The translations under genes were made by a program, and so were the position numbers. A DNA stretch of 64,000 bases from Bdellovibrionales bacterium (GTDB lineage Bacteria; Bdellovibrionota; Bdellovibrionia; Bdellovibrionales; UBA1609): NCBI GenBank assembly GCA_016716765.1, contig JADJVA010000006.1, forward strand, positions 408,528-472,527, written 5' to 3'. Positions within the stretch are counted from its first letter, which is position 1; every line of letters starts with the position of its first letter. Shown here piece after piece: positions 7,466 through 17,157 of the stretch. Below the pieces are notes generated by a model. The model was not told the DNA's origin. It saw only the letters and a list, made by a program, of their open reading frames with translations, and did not search any database.

Positions 7466-9228
7466 AAAAATCGTTTCTTATGTCACTTCTCTTGTTATCT
7501 CTTTTTCCTCTTACTGTGATGATTCCGTCGGGCGTTTGGGCTCAGAACGACACTCGTCACCCGCGGGTGGCCGAGCTGGAAGACCAGTATAAAAGACAAG
7601 CCATGGATTTTCTGAAATCTCGATTTCCTCATCTGCCGTTTTCAGTTGTTGTCAGCATTGATCCTCTGAGACGAGTTTCGGCTGACAATTATCAGGCGAA
7701 ACAGGAGGCTTTACCCTATTATTTACTACAAGATGAAGAAATTCGGGATGAGTGGGATGATCCCAATGCAACGCTGTATGTGCTGAGCAGGCGAATAAAA
7801 TCTGTTCAAGTTTCTGTTTCAGTGCCTTCAACGGTTGCGGATGAGGAGCTTTCCGAAATCAAGGAGACTCTCATTTCTTCATTGAGGCTTGTTCCAGCCA
7901 GAGATAAGATTGAAATTTTGAAGCGTTCCTGGTCAGGCCTACCCAATTTTTCAGTTTATGCGGGGATTGGTTTGGCGGCCATTCTTATTTTTCTCCTTGG
8001 GCTTTATGCAATTACCCGCATGTCCTTGCGTCGGATGACTCGTGCGTTTAGTGAGTTGCAGACATCTTTGGGGTCAAAAAACAATCAAGCCTCTGTCAGT
8101 CCTCCGCCCGTGGTGTCGATGGTCGAAGATAATAAGAACAATGGACAGAGTGGGGGTGATTTTCGATTTACGGATCCGATTAAGATCAGAGAGGTCATCG
8201 CAGGGCGAGTTCATGAGCTACTCTATTCGGATGAGTTTCCTCGTCTAGAGGACATTGTAAGCTTGGATCGGTTTGCACAAAATGATTCTCGTTCAACCGG
8301 AGCCCTGATCTCTGAATTTCCTCTCGATATGCAGCGTCGGCTATTTTCGCTTGGAAGGGGAGAATACTGGATGGAGTCCTTTATCGAGCCAGGAGAGTTG
8401 GTTCCCCAGTGTTTGGAAATACTTGAGCGTCTCTGTCGAGTTCATAAATCAAAAAGAGGGAAGGAATGGGAGGCCTTGCTGATACAAGTTTGGCGAATGG
8501 ACGAGTTAACAAGAGTGAGGTTTTTGCGGACAATTGATCAAGATGAATCAATGGCCATAGTTCATTCGATGCCAAAAAATGTTTCGGTGCCAACGGCACG
8601 TCAGGCCTTTCCGGGAAGTTGGGGTGCTGTCTTAGATCCTCAATTTCGTCCCGCTAAGATCACGGCAGAGCGAATCATGCAAATCGGCGAAAAGGCGATG
8701 GAGATTTTGCCTCCGGTGCCGTTTGAGATACTTGAAACATACAGGCAGGAAAAGGATCTCATCGCTTATCTCAATGTCTCTGATGTGGCTGCAGAGAGAG
8801 ACATTTATCGAGCCTCCCCAGAAACGGCGATGATTCATCGAATAAGACCTCCCTTTTATCGTGTTGTGCAAGATGATAAGGCCTATATGGAGCAATTCGT
8901 TAACATGATTAGTTTAGACGACTGGGCTTTGTCTCTGTTTAACGTGAGTCGAACTGAACGGGCAAATATAGATCGGCACTTTTCAAATAAGCAAAAATTC
9001 ATATTTATTGAGAAATTGAAAGCACTTGATTCAAGAAACCCTGAGCTTCGCCAGATAGGATTGATCAGGGAGAGGATTGCCAGAAGTTATGCGGATTATA
9101 AAAAGGGAATAGAGCTCAACCAAAAGGTTGGAGACATCGCGAGAAATCAGGAAATTGAGCCAGACTCTCAGGCTGAATCTGAAGCCAAGCAGAATGACAG
9201 TGGGGATACGGAAGAGAATGTCGCCTAA
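7462..9228 (+). CDS. Membrane protein with FliF-like periplasmic region and FliG-like cytoplasmic region
   Basis: The protein is 588 residues, with a GTG start overlapping the motB stop and preceded by GGAGGTAAGG. A signal peptide (1-28) is followed by a periplasmic region (about 35-155). Its second half, KSVQVSVSVP...ADEELSEIKETLISS, resembles the ring-building motif that precedes the C-terminal membrane helix of FliF. One membrane segment spans about 165-186, then a linker, then a roughly 340-residue cytoplasmic region. The end of that region (MISLDDWALSLFNVSRTER and the helices after it) follows the pattern of the FliG C-terminal, torque-receiving domain. I see no FliF N-terminal domains. 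The similarity is by eye and distant; profile comparison would settle it. Position after MotA/MotB strongly suggests a rotor partner. Confidence 0.55.
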   Translation: MKKSFLMSLLLLSLFPLTVMIPSGVWAQNDTRHPRVAELEDQYKRQAMDFLKSRFPHLPFSVVVSIDPLRRVSADNYQAKQEALPYYLLQDEEIRDEWDDPNATLYVLSRRIKSVQVSVSVPSTVADEELSEIKETLISSLRLVPARDKIEILKRSWSGLPNFSVYAGIGLAAILIFLLGLYAITRMSLRRMTRAFSELQTSLGSKNNQASVSPPPVVSMVEDNKNNGQSGGDFRFTDPIKIREVIAGRVHELLYSDEFPRLEDIVSLDRFAQNDSRSTGALISEFPLDMQRRLFSLGRGEYWMESFIEPGELVPQCLEILERLCRVHKSKRGKEWEALLIQVWRMDELTRVRFLRTIDQDESMAIVHSMPKNVSVPTARQAFPGSWGAVLDPQFRPAKITAERIMQIGEKAMEILPPVPFEILETYRQEKDLIAYLNVSDVAAERDIYRASPETAMIHRIRPPFYRVVQDDKAYMEQFVNMISLDDWALSLFNVSRTERANIDRHFSNKQKFIFIEKLKALDSRNPELRQIGLIRERIARSYADYKKGIELNQKVGDIARNQEIEPDSQAESEAKQNDSGDTEENVA

Positions 9229-9798
9229 AATTGGAAAATTCAGAAAATCAATTTGGATTTCCGTTTGCCTCGTAGCCGCGATGGCTTTCTCGACTCAGAA
9301 AGCTCGGGCGACAAAGATAGACGTGATGACAGGGTATTACAGCATAACGGCCGAAACGGCCACAGCCAGCAGCGAAATTTCAAATTTTGGACTCTATCGA
9401 ATTAACTATATGATCTCGCTGCTCCCAAAAATGGAATTGATTGTTGGCTACAGTTTAATGATGAGCGACATTTTGGGGGCGACTTGGGCTTCGGGATCGA
9501 CGGCTCTTTTGTTTATTATCCGATCAGCACGAGTTGGAGGATACAGGCCGCCGTCGACAACGCCAAAATGAGTATTGACGGATTATGGAGACCCTATATG
9601 GGAATGGGCTTTTCCCAGAGACAGTTTCAATCAGTGCAGAGCACCTACGCCGGCTTTTCGTTTAACTTGGGAGTTGAGAGATCATTAGCTAGAGCCTTCG
9701 ATTTAAAGGGAGAAGTTCGCTATCTTTTTTTGCAAGGCACTCGCGATTCTACTGCGACCGAATTGTCTGCAGTCGCTGGTGTCGTATTCTCCTTTTGA
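9218..9798 (+). CDS. Small outer-membrane beta-barrel protein (frame broken)
   Basis: The ATG at 9218 overlaps the end of the preceding gene. A signal peptide (about 15-35, ending near QKARA) is followed by alternating hydrophobic strands typical of an 8-stranded barrel (SNFGLYRINYMISLLPKMELIVGYS; later GMGFSQRQFQSV, TYAGFSFNLGVERSL), ending in a terminal phenylalanine (GVVFSF), the usual outer-membrane assembly signal. The frame is lost at the GGGGG run at 9473-9477. One additional G joins the two halves as ILGGDLGFGIDGSFVYYP. Together with the lipoprotein and stator genes it gives the cluster a component in each envelope layer. Confidence 0.7.
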
Positions 9799-10086
9799 GA
9801 TGATGCTTTCAAGACATATCTCAAATTGATTTTTTTGATATAACAAGAAATCTCCGGGCTGGAATGACTCGGTCTGATTCAGTTTATCCAACTGAGGCAT
9901 ATTTGTGAGTGAATATTCAGTCAAGAAATGTCGATTAAGGGTGTAGAATGGTCCAATGATGAGAAAATGGAATGCATTTGTAGCTTGAGGCTCATTTGTT
10001 ATGACCCGAACTTAGACCTTTGAATTGCACCTGAGCTTTGATCAGGGTCTGGAAGAGAAGAATCGGTTATCTTTTGGAGATTTGTT
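9799..10086. other. Intergenic region, 288 bases
   Basis: No open frame, RNA or convincing hairpin with a T-tract is visible. It separates the motor-like cluster from the large lipoprotein gene and probably carries that gene's promoter; a TTTTGGAG ribosome site is present just before 10087. Confidence 0.5.
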
Positions 10087-13000
10087 ATGGCGAATTTCAA
10101 ATGGAAGAAAGATGTTCATGCGGCACTCATTGTGTTGAGGTCGGATTTTGTATGTTTGGATCTGAGTTCATCTTTCAGGTCATTTTTAGTTTGGTTCACT
10201 CTTGCCTTGTTGACTATTTCTCTTTCGAGTTGCAAGAAAAACAATAAGGCTTTCGATTTTCTTGAAGAGGAGCCGTCTATCTCGGCTGGCGAGGTTGATA
10301 TTGTTGGATACACTCCTGAAGATGATCCGGTTGTGGTCGCAGAAGGAAAGTCAACCACATTTGCGGTTTCTCTTGGGCCCACGGCCGGAAATGAAGTTAC
10401 CTACGTCTGGAAGCTAGATGATGTTGAGGTGGCCACTGGCTCAAATCCATTCTATGTTTTGAATGGATCCTCACTCACTTCGGGTTCCCATTCGCTTGTT
10501 GTCGAGGCGCGGAATACCAAATACGGAGCTTCCAAGACCTTCAATGTCCGCAAGAATGCTGCTCCAACTTTAACATTGACGACTCCCGGTGCCACTGGAA
10601 ATTCTGTCAACGTGAACGGATCGATCAGTTTTTCTATTCAGGCCGCTGATTCAGATGGAGATTCCCTCTCTTATACTTGGAAACTCAACGGAGTCGAAGC
10701 GCCGAGTGTCTTTGCGGTCACAAGTTCGACCACAACCTCGACAGCCATTTTTTCTCCAACTCTGACTCAAGTTGGTTCAGGTACTATTAAAGTTGAAGTC
10801 TACGATGGACATGATACCACCTCTTATTCTTGGGGAATCGACGTCGTAAACCCCATCACTGCAGTTATCAACAGCTACAGTCCGACGACCGCGCTCGTTA
10901 TTGTGACTTCAACTGGGAGTGTTGACTTTAGCATCAGTGCAACAGCAAAAACTCCAACAATTTATAGTTGGAAACTTGATGGTGTGGCGGTAGGAACGGC
11001 GACGAATCTCTACACCTTAACAGGAGCCGGATTAACTGTTGGGACTCACACATTGATCGCGAAGGTCGAGGATTCAGACAGCTCAGATACCCATACCTTT
11101 TCGATCAAGCGCAATGCTGCCCCTGTTCTTTCTAATCCTTTGGCAACGCCCAGCTCCCAGGTTATTAATTATGGCTCTCAAATGACCATCACTATCGATG
11201 GCACAGATGCCAATTCAGATGCTCTCAATTACACTTGGACTTTAAACGGTAATCCCAGTGCCACACTTTCAGCAAGTAATACGGCAACAGGGAGTCAGGT
11301 GATTTTTCAGCCAAATGTTTCGCTAACAGGAGATCATACGATTTCGGTCTCAGTGACTGACAGCACCGAGGTCGCAAACTATTCCTGGAATGTGAGTGCC
11401 AATCGTTTTACGGATGCCTGCAATCAGTTGACGTCTGGAAAAATTTGCACCTTGGTGGGAGTTCCTTCGGGTGGTTCCGGCTTAAATTCGGTCGATGACC
11501 AAACCAAGCAAAAAATCTATTTTCGAGATGTGATCGATGATGGGTCTGGAAATTGGGTGTATGCGGATAGTCATAATAATGCCATTTAGTTTTATAACCG
11601 TTCAGGATCGAATATTGTTCGCTTGGAAAAGACAATTCCGACTGGTACAACAGTCATGATTATGAACAACGGTGCTATTGGTCGAACGGATGACTTCAGT
11701 ACGTACAACAACTTTAAATTGTACAATCCCAGCGGCATTGCCTATGATGCGGCAAATGATCGCCTTTTTATTGCTGATATCAGCAGCAACCGCGTCGTCA
11801 AAGTAGATTCATCAGGAGTGGGATCGACTCTCCTTGGAACCTTGGGAACCGGTCAGGGAGGCGTAACAAACAGTCAAGATACGGCCGGGACGACGCACGT
11901 CTGCGGGAGTCCTCGTGATTTGGTGTACATCAATCCGGATGTCTATGTGACTTGTTCTCAATCTAATTCGATTAAGATGGTGAATGCGAATACCGGGCTA
12001 GCTCGGGTTGTGGTCGGCACAGTGACATCCGGGTCAACAGCTGCTGGCAATGGAGAAGGAACAGCGGGGAGCGGGGCTGGAACAGCTCAAGTCAATGCTC
12101 CGCAAGGAATAGAAAAGGACTCTTTGGGCAATCTCTATTGGACCGAGGTTGGATCGGGCAATGATTGTCGATTGAGAGTCTGGAATCGAACTGCTGGTAC
12201 AATAAACTTTTTTAACTCAACGGTCTCGGTGCTTTCTGGAGAGACGGCGACTTTGGCGGGATCGTCCACCAATTGCACCTATGTGGGCGGAGCTCGTGCA
12301 GCCATTCGATTGGGCCAGGTTTACGGATTAGGAGTTCATGAATCCGGTGGAGTGGTTCAGGGGTTCTTCTTGCCGAGCTATAACTATCATCGCGTGATGT
12401 ATATTAATAATTTAAATTCGAGCCAGGTTCATGGTGGAACGACAGTCAATGCCCTTGAGGGTGCTACCGTGATCGGAGATGGAACGGCTTCCTACAATGG
12501 AGATGGCGCTCTTGGAAACCTCATTCGCGTTTACTACCCCTTTAATATGTCGATGACTGCGACGGGCAATGATGTCCTCCTCGCGGACTACTCCAATCTG
12601 CGAGTGCGGCGAATGACCTTGGCCTCAGGCTTGGTGTCGACCGATGTGGGTGCTGGTCGGTTGCGCTATGGGCTTGTGGGTGGCTCCGATGAAAGTGCAA
12701 GCGAAACGGTCCTCAATTTGCCTTATGATATGTCAATCGATGCCGGCAATAATAAGCTTTATTTTACCGACAGCGGAAACTACCGCATTCGTCAGGTCGA
12801 TTTGATTACGGGCTTGGTGTCGACAATTATTGGAGAAGGGAATGCTGGCGATGGGAATATTCAAAACGAGGATCCGACAAATGTGAGGATGCGTGATCCG
12901 CGTGGAGTGATTCCATTTGGTGATCACTTGTTGTATTCAGATGCCACATCTGGGAATTGCGTTGTGCGTGCGTATAATCGAGCTGCCACCGCACAAAGTA

Positions 13001-13773
13001 TTTTTGGCGTGACAATAAATCCATTAAAGGTATCAACTATTGCCGGAAACACAATTGCGGGGTGTGCGACATTTCAAGGAGGCGGAGGGGCAGCCACCAA
13101 TGCGCGGCTTCGCAATCCTGAAGGCATTGTTTCAGATGGGACAAATCTTTTTATCGCGGACAGTGCCGATGATTGTATTTTAAAAGTTTCCTCAGCTGGA
13201 ATTATCAGTTCTTATCTGGGCACTTGCAATTCCGGAGGCTATGGTGAGGGTCCATTGGCAGGTATCACTTTAAACGACCCCACCTCCATCGTTTTTGATC
13301 CGAGCTATCCGGGTACGGGTAACTTCTTTTTTGTCGATCAGACCAATGTAGGAACGGCGAGAATCCGATATGCAAACTACACGGGTGCTCAAGTCACGAT
13401 TGCAGGAGTTGCTGTCAACGCCAATAGCGCAAATACCATTTTTGCCGAGACGGGGACTCCTCGACTTTATGGAATTGCGGCCTTTTCGAGTCAGCTGTGT
13501 TATTCATCTGGTCATACAAATGGTCTGAATGGCAATCACAATGTCATTTGTCGAGATCGAAACTCTGGCCTTGCACCGGTCACACTCAGGGCTGGGTCCA
13601 ACCTAGGCGATGTCAAAGGCTCTGGTGGTCCCCTGCACTATGAGCATGAAGGCGTTGATGCTTTCCAGGCTCTCTTGAATAGACCAGGAGGATTGGCTTT
13701 TGATGCATCGGGAAACCTCTATATTATTGAGCGAAATAATTCCTTGATTCGCAAAGTAAAACGTTGGTTTTGA
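10087..13773 (+). pseudogene. Giant Ig/PKD-repeat and NHL-repeat lipoprotein split by an in-frame TAG
   Basis: A long signal peptide ends with lipobox LSSC (Cys 49). The first part has about four immunoglobulin/PKD-like repeats, each with a Y-x-W-K/T-L-(D/N)-G core (for example TYVWKLDDVE, SYTWKLNGVE, IYSWKLDGVA, NYTWTLNGNP). TAG at 11587-11589 interrupts codon 501. The same frame then runs unbroken from 11590 to 13773 as a beta-propeller with NHL-like blades (PSGIAYDAANDRLFIADISSNRVVKV, PYDMSIDAGNNKLYFTDSG, PEGIVSDGTNLFIADSADD). Without the stop it would be about 1,228 residues. It may be one gene with a nonsense change, or two genes now; the second part has no signal peptide or ribosome site, which favours one gene. 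Likely a surface adhesion or binding protein. Confidence 0.75.
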
Positions 13774-13850
13774 TTCGTGGTTTTGATCATTGGTTTTGAT
13801 CTGTGAGCCCAACGTCTAAAACGGAGAGTGATTGGGATGATGGGTAAAGA

Positions 13851-15887
13851 GTGAGCCATGTTCTTCTCAGTATTTTTTTCTTGGGTCTCGCTTGTCTTGC
13901 TTCAGCTGAAGAAGAATCGCCATCTTATTTAGATGATCCCTATAGCCAGATTGAATTCTTCGTCCTCGAGAATGGCTTAGAGGTGATCCTCGCGCCCGAA
14001 TCGGCAGCTCGAACTGTGAAGGTCTACTATGAAGTTGACGTCGGTTATGGATCCGAAGACGCCCAGAACCTGGGGGTTTCCCATCTTCTGGAGCATGCCC
14101 TATTTAGGCACCCAGATCTTTCATCAAATATGTCCTTTCTTGATGTCATCCAAGAAATGGGAGGACAGGGTAACGGAATTACTTCGAAACTGACGACCTC
14201 GTATTTTGCGACGGTACCTAGCAAGAAAGTGACTTGGACAATTCAGACCTTTGCAAAAATGATGTTGGGTAGAAAAATTCAAAGGAAGGACTTGGAGAAG
14301 TCGCGTCGTGAGGTCCAATTGGAAATAGGGGAAGCCAATCCGGTGACTTCGATTCTTGGATTCGACGCGGCCAAATGGCTCACTCTTCCTTACCTTAAAG
14401 CTCCGGAATTCTATGAGTACAACTTCGGCATGGATATTGGTAAGACCTCCTTTACCGAAGAAGAAAATCGATTGTCCAACCAAAAAATCAGATTGGACCA
14501 GGTTCAGGATCGCTATGATCGCTATTATTACCCTGGAAATTCTAGACTTTATGTTGCTGGAACCTTTGATCCGACGAAGATCAAGGAAGTATTGCGAGCT
14601 TCTTGGGGCTCATTTTCATCAAGTTTCAAACATGAGTTAAGGCCTACACAGACTCCCCAGCCGCGGGGTAAACCTCATGTCATCCACGACATAACCTCTG
14701 ACAACGTCCCAGGCCTTCAGGTGGGTACTCTGCTTTACGATTTGACCTATTTAGAGGAAGTTGCCGTTAATATTTACATCAATTTTATGGCTAGTGAATT
14801 GATGAAGGAAATAAGAAATCAGAGGGGACAAACCTATACTGTTGTTCCGCGATACTACACGGAGTCTGGAGTTGGCTTTGCGAGTGTTGAGCTTGAGGCA
14901 CATCGGGCTGACTATGAAGACATTGAATCAAGGGTTCGATCAATCTTTATGAGCATTGCCGAAAGAGGACTTTCTGGTGCTGAGTTCGAAAGTGCGCGTG
15001 CAGCCTATTTGAAGCAGCTCAGTTTAGTTGAATCTGACAGTGAATCTCTCTATTCCCTTTCTGCAGCCTGGAGAGAGTTGCGAAACCGTTACGGAACGGA
15101 TATTATTTCCCCTTACGCCATGGTCCGAGATTTGACAACAGAGCAAATGAATGAAGCCCTAAAAAAACATTTCCAACCGCAGCGTCGTCTTGAGATACTG
15201 GATTCAGCAAATATTCTTTTTCGATACGATGATTGGGTTTTTGGTTTCATTGTTTTTCTCATTGGGCTGGCCGCGATGAGATGGATCACATTAAAGCCAT
15301 TCAACCACAATGAGTTGAGGTGGGTTCGGAAGGTTCGATATCCTGGCTTAAAGCTTGTTGAGCTCTCTGCTCTGGCTCTCTCTGCATTTCTGTTTGATCA
15401 TGCGAAATATGTTCTGGAACAAATAATTCCAGAATTGATCGATCTGCGTCAGGTGATGATTTTTAATGGATACCTTTTGCCCTGGACGGAATCTTTGGCA
15501 GCCGTCGTGATCTTGATTGCCACGTTTAGCGCCTATCCACGAAAGCTGATGGTGGTGAACCATTCCTTGCTTGTGAAAAGTTTGACGTTTTATTCCTATC
15601 GCATTGCGTTTGAGGATGTCGAAGGAGTTGAAGGGGTATTGTATTTGAAGCACATTGTGTCTTGGAAAAACCTGAAGGAATTAGGTTGGCGACACTATAT
15701 TTTTCATCCATTTGTTTGGGAGCCAGCTCTGTTGGTTCGGACGAAACAGAAGTCCTATGTTTTTAGTATCAAAGAGGGGAATGAAGCTGCAAAAGAATTG
15801 AGAGAACTCATCGATGATTTTAGGAAGACTAATTTGTTCGAAAATAAGCCAATACTTTTTCCTTTGCCTCAGATGAAGCTGCGTTAG
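13851..15887 (+). CDS. M16 (insulinase/pitrilysin) zinc peptidase with C-terminal membrane region
   Basis: The GTG start gives a signal peptide (MSHVLLSIFFLGLACLASA). The inverted zinc motif HLLEH is at residues 78-82, and the downstream glutamate lies in RREVQLEIGEANPV. The second M16 domain is around 225-450 and includes the RNQRGQTYTVVPRYY segment. After residue 460 the protein has three hydrophobic segments (DDWVFGFIVFLIGLAAMRW, VELSALALSAFLFDHA, ESLAAVVILIATFSAY) and a PH-like soluble tail, which is not standard for M16 enzymes. It is probably membrane-bound with the peptidase domain in the periplasm. An in-frame stop lies just upstream, so the start cannot be earlier. Confidence 0.85.
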   Translation: MSHVLLSIFFLGLACLASAEEESPSYLDDPYSQIEFFVLENGLEVILAPESAARTVKVYYEVDVGYGSEDAQNLGVSHLLEHALFRHPDLSSNMSFLDVIQEMGGQGNGITSKLTTSYFATVPSKKVTWTIQTFAKMMLGRKIQRKDLEKSRREVQLEIGEANPVTSILGFDAAKWLTLPYLKAPEFYEYNFGMDIGKTSFTEEENRLSNQKIRLDQVQDRYDRYYYPGNSRLYVAGTFDPTKIKEVLRASWGSFSSSFKHELRPTQTPQPRGKPHVIHDITSDNVPGLQVGTLLYDLTYLEEVAVNIYINFMASELMKEIRNQRGQTYTVVPRYYTESGVGFASVELEAHRADYEDIESRVRSIFMSIAERGLSGAEFESARAAYLKQLSLVESDSESLYSLSAAWRELRNRYGTDIISPYAMVRDLTTEQMNEALKKHFQPQRRLEILDSANILFRYDDWVFGFIVFLIGLAAMRWITLKPFNHNELRWVRKVRYPGLKLVELSALALSAFLFDHAKYVLEQIIPELIDLRQVMIFNGYLLPWTESLAAVVILIATFSAYPRKLMVVNHSLLVKSLTFYSYRIAFEDVEGVEGVLYLKHIVSWKNLKELGWRHYIFHPFVWEPALLVRTKQKSYVFSIKEGNEAAKELRELIDDFRKTNLFENKPILFPLPQMKLR

Positions 15888-15911
15888 GAAGAATGACAAA
15901 TTGAGGATACT

Positions 15912-16937
15912 GTGAATTTAATTTTTTTGATGATTCTTTTTGGTATTTCAACTATCTCATGGGCAGCAGAATCAGGAGGTCGAATGACCAAGGGTAAATA
16001 CAAAGAGGTTCCATCCAGGGAAGAATTGAAAAAGCGCCTGACCCCTGAACAATATTTCGTCACCCAAGAGGACGGAACGGAACCTCCGTTTGAGAATGCC
16101 TATTGGAATAAAAAAGACGATGGCATTTATGTCGATGTTGTGACCGGCGAGCCCTTGTTTAGCTCTCTCAATAAATATGATTCTGGGACCGGATGGCCCA
16201 GTTTTGATCGAGCTCTGGTCGAATCAGAAATTGTCAAAAAGGAGGATCGCAAGTTTTTTTCTAAAAGAACAGAGGTTAGATCAAGATATGCGAATTCTCA
16301 TCTTGGTCATGTGTTTGACGATGGTCCAGCGTCCACAGGGCGTCGCTATTGTATCAATTCAGCGGCTCTCAGGTTTGTATCCATCGAGAGAATGAAAGAA
16401 GAGGGCTACGGTGAGTTCTTGTTTCTTTTTGCCGAAAAAAAAGGGTGGAAATTGGCTACTTTGGCAGGGGGGTGTTTTTGGGGAGTGGAAGAGCTGATTC
16501 GAAAAATTCCAGGAGTCATTGAAACTCAGGTGGGATATAGCGGGGGTGATCTGAAAAATCCTGTTTACGATATTGTAAAGATGGGTAAGAGTAATCACGC
16601 TGAGGCGGTTCAAATTTTATTTGATCCAAAAAAGTTAGCCTATGAAGAAATTTTGCTTCAGTTCTTCAAACTTCATGATCCAACGACCTTAAATCAACAG
16701 GGCAATGACAAAGGAACGCAGTATCGTTCTGCGATTTTTTACGCTGATGGTGAACAAAAAAAGATTGCTGAGGCTGTAAAGTCTCGAGTTGATAAATCTG
16801 GAAAATGGAAAAGTCCTGTTGTGACTCAAATAGTTTCGTACAGAGATTTTTGGCGCGCCGAAGATGTGCATCAAAAATATTTAGAAAAAAATCCCCAGGG
16901 TTATACCTGCCACTTTGTTCGAGATATCAGTTTTTGA
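15912..16937 (+). CDS. msrBA: Exported bifunctional methionine sulfoxide reductase MsrB-MsrA
   Basis: A signal peptide (about 1-19) is followed by an MsrB domain: GTGWPSFDRA, RYANSHLGHVFDDGP, and catalytic Cys in RRYCINSAALRF. An MsrA domain then has catalytic Cys in GGCFWGVEE, plus YSGG, GKSNHAEAVQ and HDPTTLNQQGND-GTQYRSAIF. The order is B then A. The enzyme reduces both R- and S-methionine sulfoxide to methionine and here would repair oxidised envelope proteins in the periplasm. MsrB lacks the zinc CxxC pairs of some homologues. It starts with GTG 24 bases after the M16 gene and may share its transcript. Confidence 0.92.
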   Translation: MNLIFLMILFGISTISWAAESGGRMTKGKYKEVPSREELKKRLTPEQYFVTQEDGTEPPFENAYWNKKDDGIYVDVVTGEPLFSSLNKYDSGTGWPSFDRALVESEIVKKEDRKFFSKRTEVRSRYANSHLGHVFDDGPASTGRRYCINSAALRFVSIERMKEEGYGEFLFLFAEKKGWKLATLAGGCFWGVEELIRKIPGVIETQVGYSGGDLKNPVYDIVKMGKSNHAEAVQILFDPKKLAYEEILLQFFKLHDPTTLNQQGNDKGTQYRSAIFYADGEQKKIAEAVKSRVDKSGKWKSPVVTQIVSYRDFWRAEDVHQKYLEKNPQGYTCHFVRDISF

Positions 16938-17157
16938 TTCTCAATAAAAGCGTATCATAACGAGCGAGCCAGAAATTCAAATTCTCGTTTCGAGTCAAAA
17001 TATAATATAAAAAGGGAAAGAATGAGATATGTCAGGCAAACTGACACTGACTAAAAACTGTCACATGTGGAGGCATTAGACAAGTGTCCAGTCGGCATAC
17101 GCCATGCAATAGGTTAGAATGGAACTGATTGGAGTTAATCAGTTAAGGGGGAGCGGC

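Noticed and set aside
2856..11589. Alternative genetic code or stop-codon reassignment (in-frame TAA and TAG)
   Set aside because: TAA, TAG and TGA all serve as normal terminators in intact genes of the window, and no suppressor-type tRNA was recognised.
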